Positions 5,553 through 6,240 of a DNA stretch of 6,240 nt are shown one piece after another. This DNA is from Bordetella parapertussis (GTDB taxonomy: Bacteria > Pseudomonadota > Gammaproteobacteria > Burkholderiales > Burkholderiaceae_B). The position numbers and the translations under genes were made by a program. Numbering within the stretch: position 1 is the stretch's first letter; every line of letters starts with the position of its first letter. The stretch is from the NCBI GenBank assembly GCA_945911685.1, contig CAMEAW010000165.1, forward strand, positions 1 to 6,240, in the 5' to 3' direction. The notes under the pieces were generated by a model. It did not search any database. It was given only the letters and a program-made list of their open reading frames with translations, and was not told where the DNA came from.

Positions 5553-6240
5553 ATGCCCTTAGATACAACGATCGCTCAATTATTTGCCAAAATGGCTGCG
5601 GCGGGCCGGCCTGCCTTATCCGCTGGATCTCCGCAAGACACCAGAGACATGACCGCAGCCACGCGTGCTGCACTTGGCAAGGGTCCAGACATTCATCAGG
5701 TGAGAGATCTGTCGATACCCACGCGTGCGGGTTCAATCGCTGCAAGACTTTTCATGCCCAGCGACGAGGTTAAGGGTTTGATCGTTTATCTGCACGGAGG
5801 CGGTTGGGTCATCGGTACGATCGATGACTTTGATGCGATGGCACGCGCGTTGGCCAAACGCAGTCAATGTGCAGTGCTGCTGCCCGACTATCGTTTGGCG
5901 CCCGAGCATCCTTTTCCTGCAGGGATCAACGATAGTGAAGACGCGATTGTGTGGGCGTCTGAGCATATGAAAGACTTGGTGGGTGCCACGGTCCCCTTGC
6001 TGGTTGGTGGCGATAGTGCAGGCGGCAACTTGGCTGCGGTGGCAACGCATTCGTTATTAGGTCGCGTGGCCATTAAAGGCCAGTTGTTGATTTATCCTGT
6101 GACGGATCACAATTTCAACACCGAGTCATATCAACATTACAGTGATGGTATGCAACTGACTAAGCGTGATATGCAATGGTTTTTTGAACATTATGCGCCG
6201 GCTTCATTGCATGGCGATCCAAAAATATCACCGATGGCGC
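5553..6240 (+). CDS. Alpha/beta hydrolase of the hormone-sensitive lipase (family IV) type, 3' end outside window
   Basis: The frame stays open from ATG 5553 to the window edge, giving 229 residues. The start has GAGAG at 5541-5545, 7 nt upstream, and an in-frame TGA at 5499-5501 rules out an earlier ATG. Family IV marks: oxyanion-hole motif HGGGW at 81-85, DYRLAPEHPFPAG typical of the family, and the nucleophile elbow GDSAGG at 153-158 with Ser155. The sequence then runs through LIYPVTDHN and DPKISPMA, which in relatives precedes the catalytic Asp and His; those are beyond the window. Members are about 300-320 residues and hydrolyse carboxyl esters, often of short acyl chains. No signal peptide, so it is likely cytosolic. 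It could hydrolyse esters made by the Baeyer-Villiger monooxygenase at 1406-3022. That pairing is known elsewhere (for example in acetone and cyclic-ketone catabolism) but here is inference, because unrelated genes and debris lie between them. Confidence 0.93.
   Translation, partial: MPLDTTIAQLFAKMAAAGRPALSAGSPQDTRDMTAATRAALGKGPDIHQVRDLSIPTRAGSIAARLFMPSDEVKGLIVYLHGGGWVIGTIDDFDAMARALAKRSQCAVLLPDYRLAPEHPFPAGINDSEDAIVWASEHMKDLVGATVPLLVGGDSAGGNLAAVATHSLLGRVAIKGQLLIYPVTDHNFNTESYQHYSDGMQLTKRDMQWFFEHYAPASLHGDPKISPMA

Noticed and set aside
5527..6073. - strand open frames opposite the hydrolase
   Set aside because: The + strand carries an intact family IV hydrolase with HGGG and GDSAGG motifs, so these are shadows.

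Overview
The window looks like a piece of a betaproteobacterial chromosome, probably Burkholderiales. The main reason is the presence of two stand-alone periplasmic Bug/TctC-type solute-binding proteins, a family strongly expanded in Bordetella, Cupriavidus and their relatives. G+C is moderate (about half, judged by eye), so it is probably not a typical high-GC Bordetella or Burkholderia. No rRNA, tRNA, CRISPR array or complete insertion sequence was seen.

Layout. Positions 1-93 hold the last 30 codons of an unrecognised + strand gene, which ends 11 bp from the end of a convergent Bug gene (105-1097, - strand). A 308-bp non-coding gap separates that Bug gene from a divergently oriented, intact Baeyer-Villiger flavin monooxygenase (1406-3022, + strand). 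An imperfect terminator-like hairpin follows. Next comes an acidic cytoplasmic protein of unknown function (3179-3682) and a second Bug protein, whose real start is the ATG at 3749 (to 4729). Between 4730 and 5552 is a degraded zone: a hairpin, an array of four 22-bp tandem repeats in two sequence versions (4789-4882), and the wreck of an AAA_14/DUF4143-type ATPase gene (about 4894-5269). In that wreck the N-terminal P-loop part is joined, out of frame, to the last ~20 codons, and the whole middle is missing. The window ends inside a hormone-sensitive-lipase-type alpha/beta hydrolase (5553 to beyond 6240, + strand).

How it may work together. A Baeyer-Villiger monooxygenase turns a ketone into an ester or lactone, and an HSL-family esterase could hydrolyse that product. 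The Bug proteins could capture small organic acids or related solutes in the periplasm. This suggests a small catabolic neighbourhood. The genes are not one tight operon, however, and neither the substrate nor any functional link can be read from the sequence.

The most unusual parts are the two-version 22-bp repeat array, where unit version B has clearly better dyad symmetry than version A, and the internally deleted ATPase gene directly downstream of it. No clear new multi-gene system is visible.
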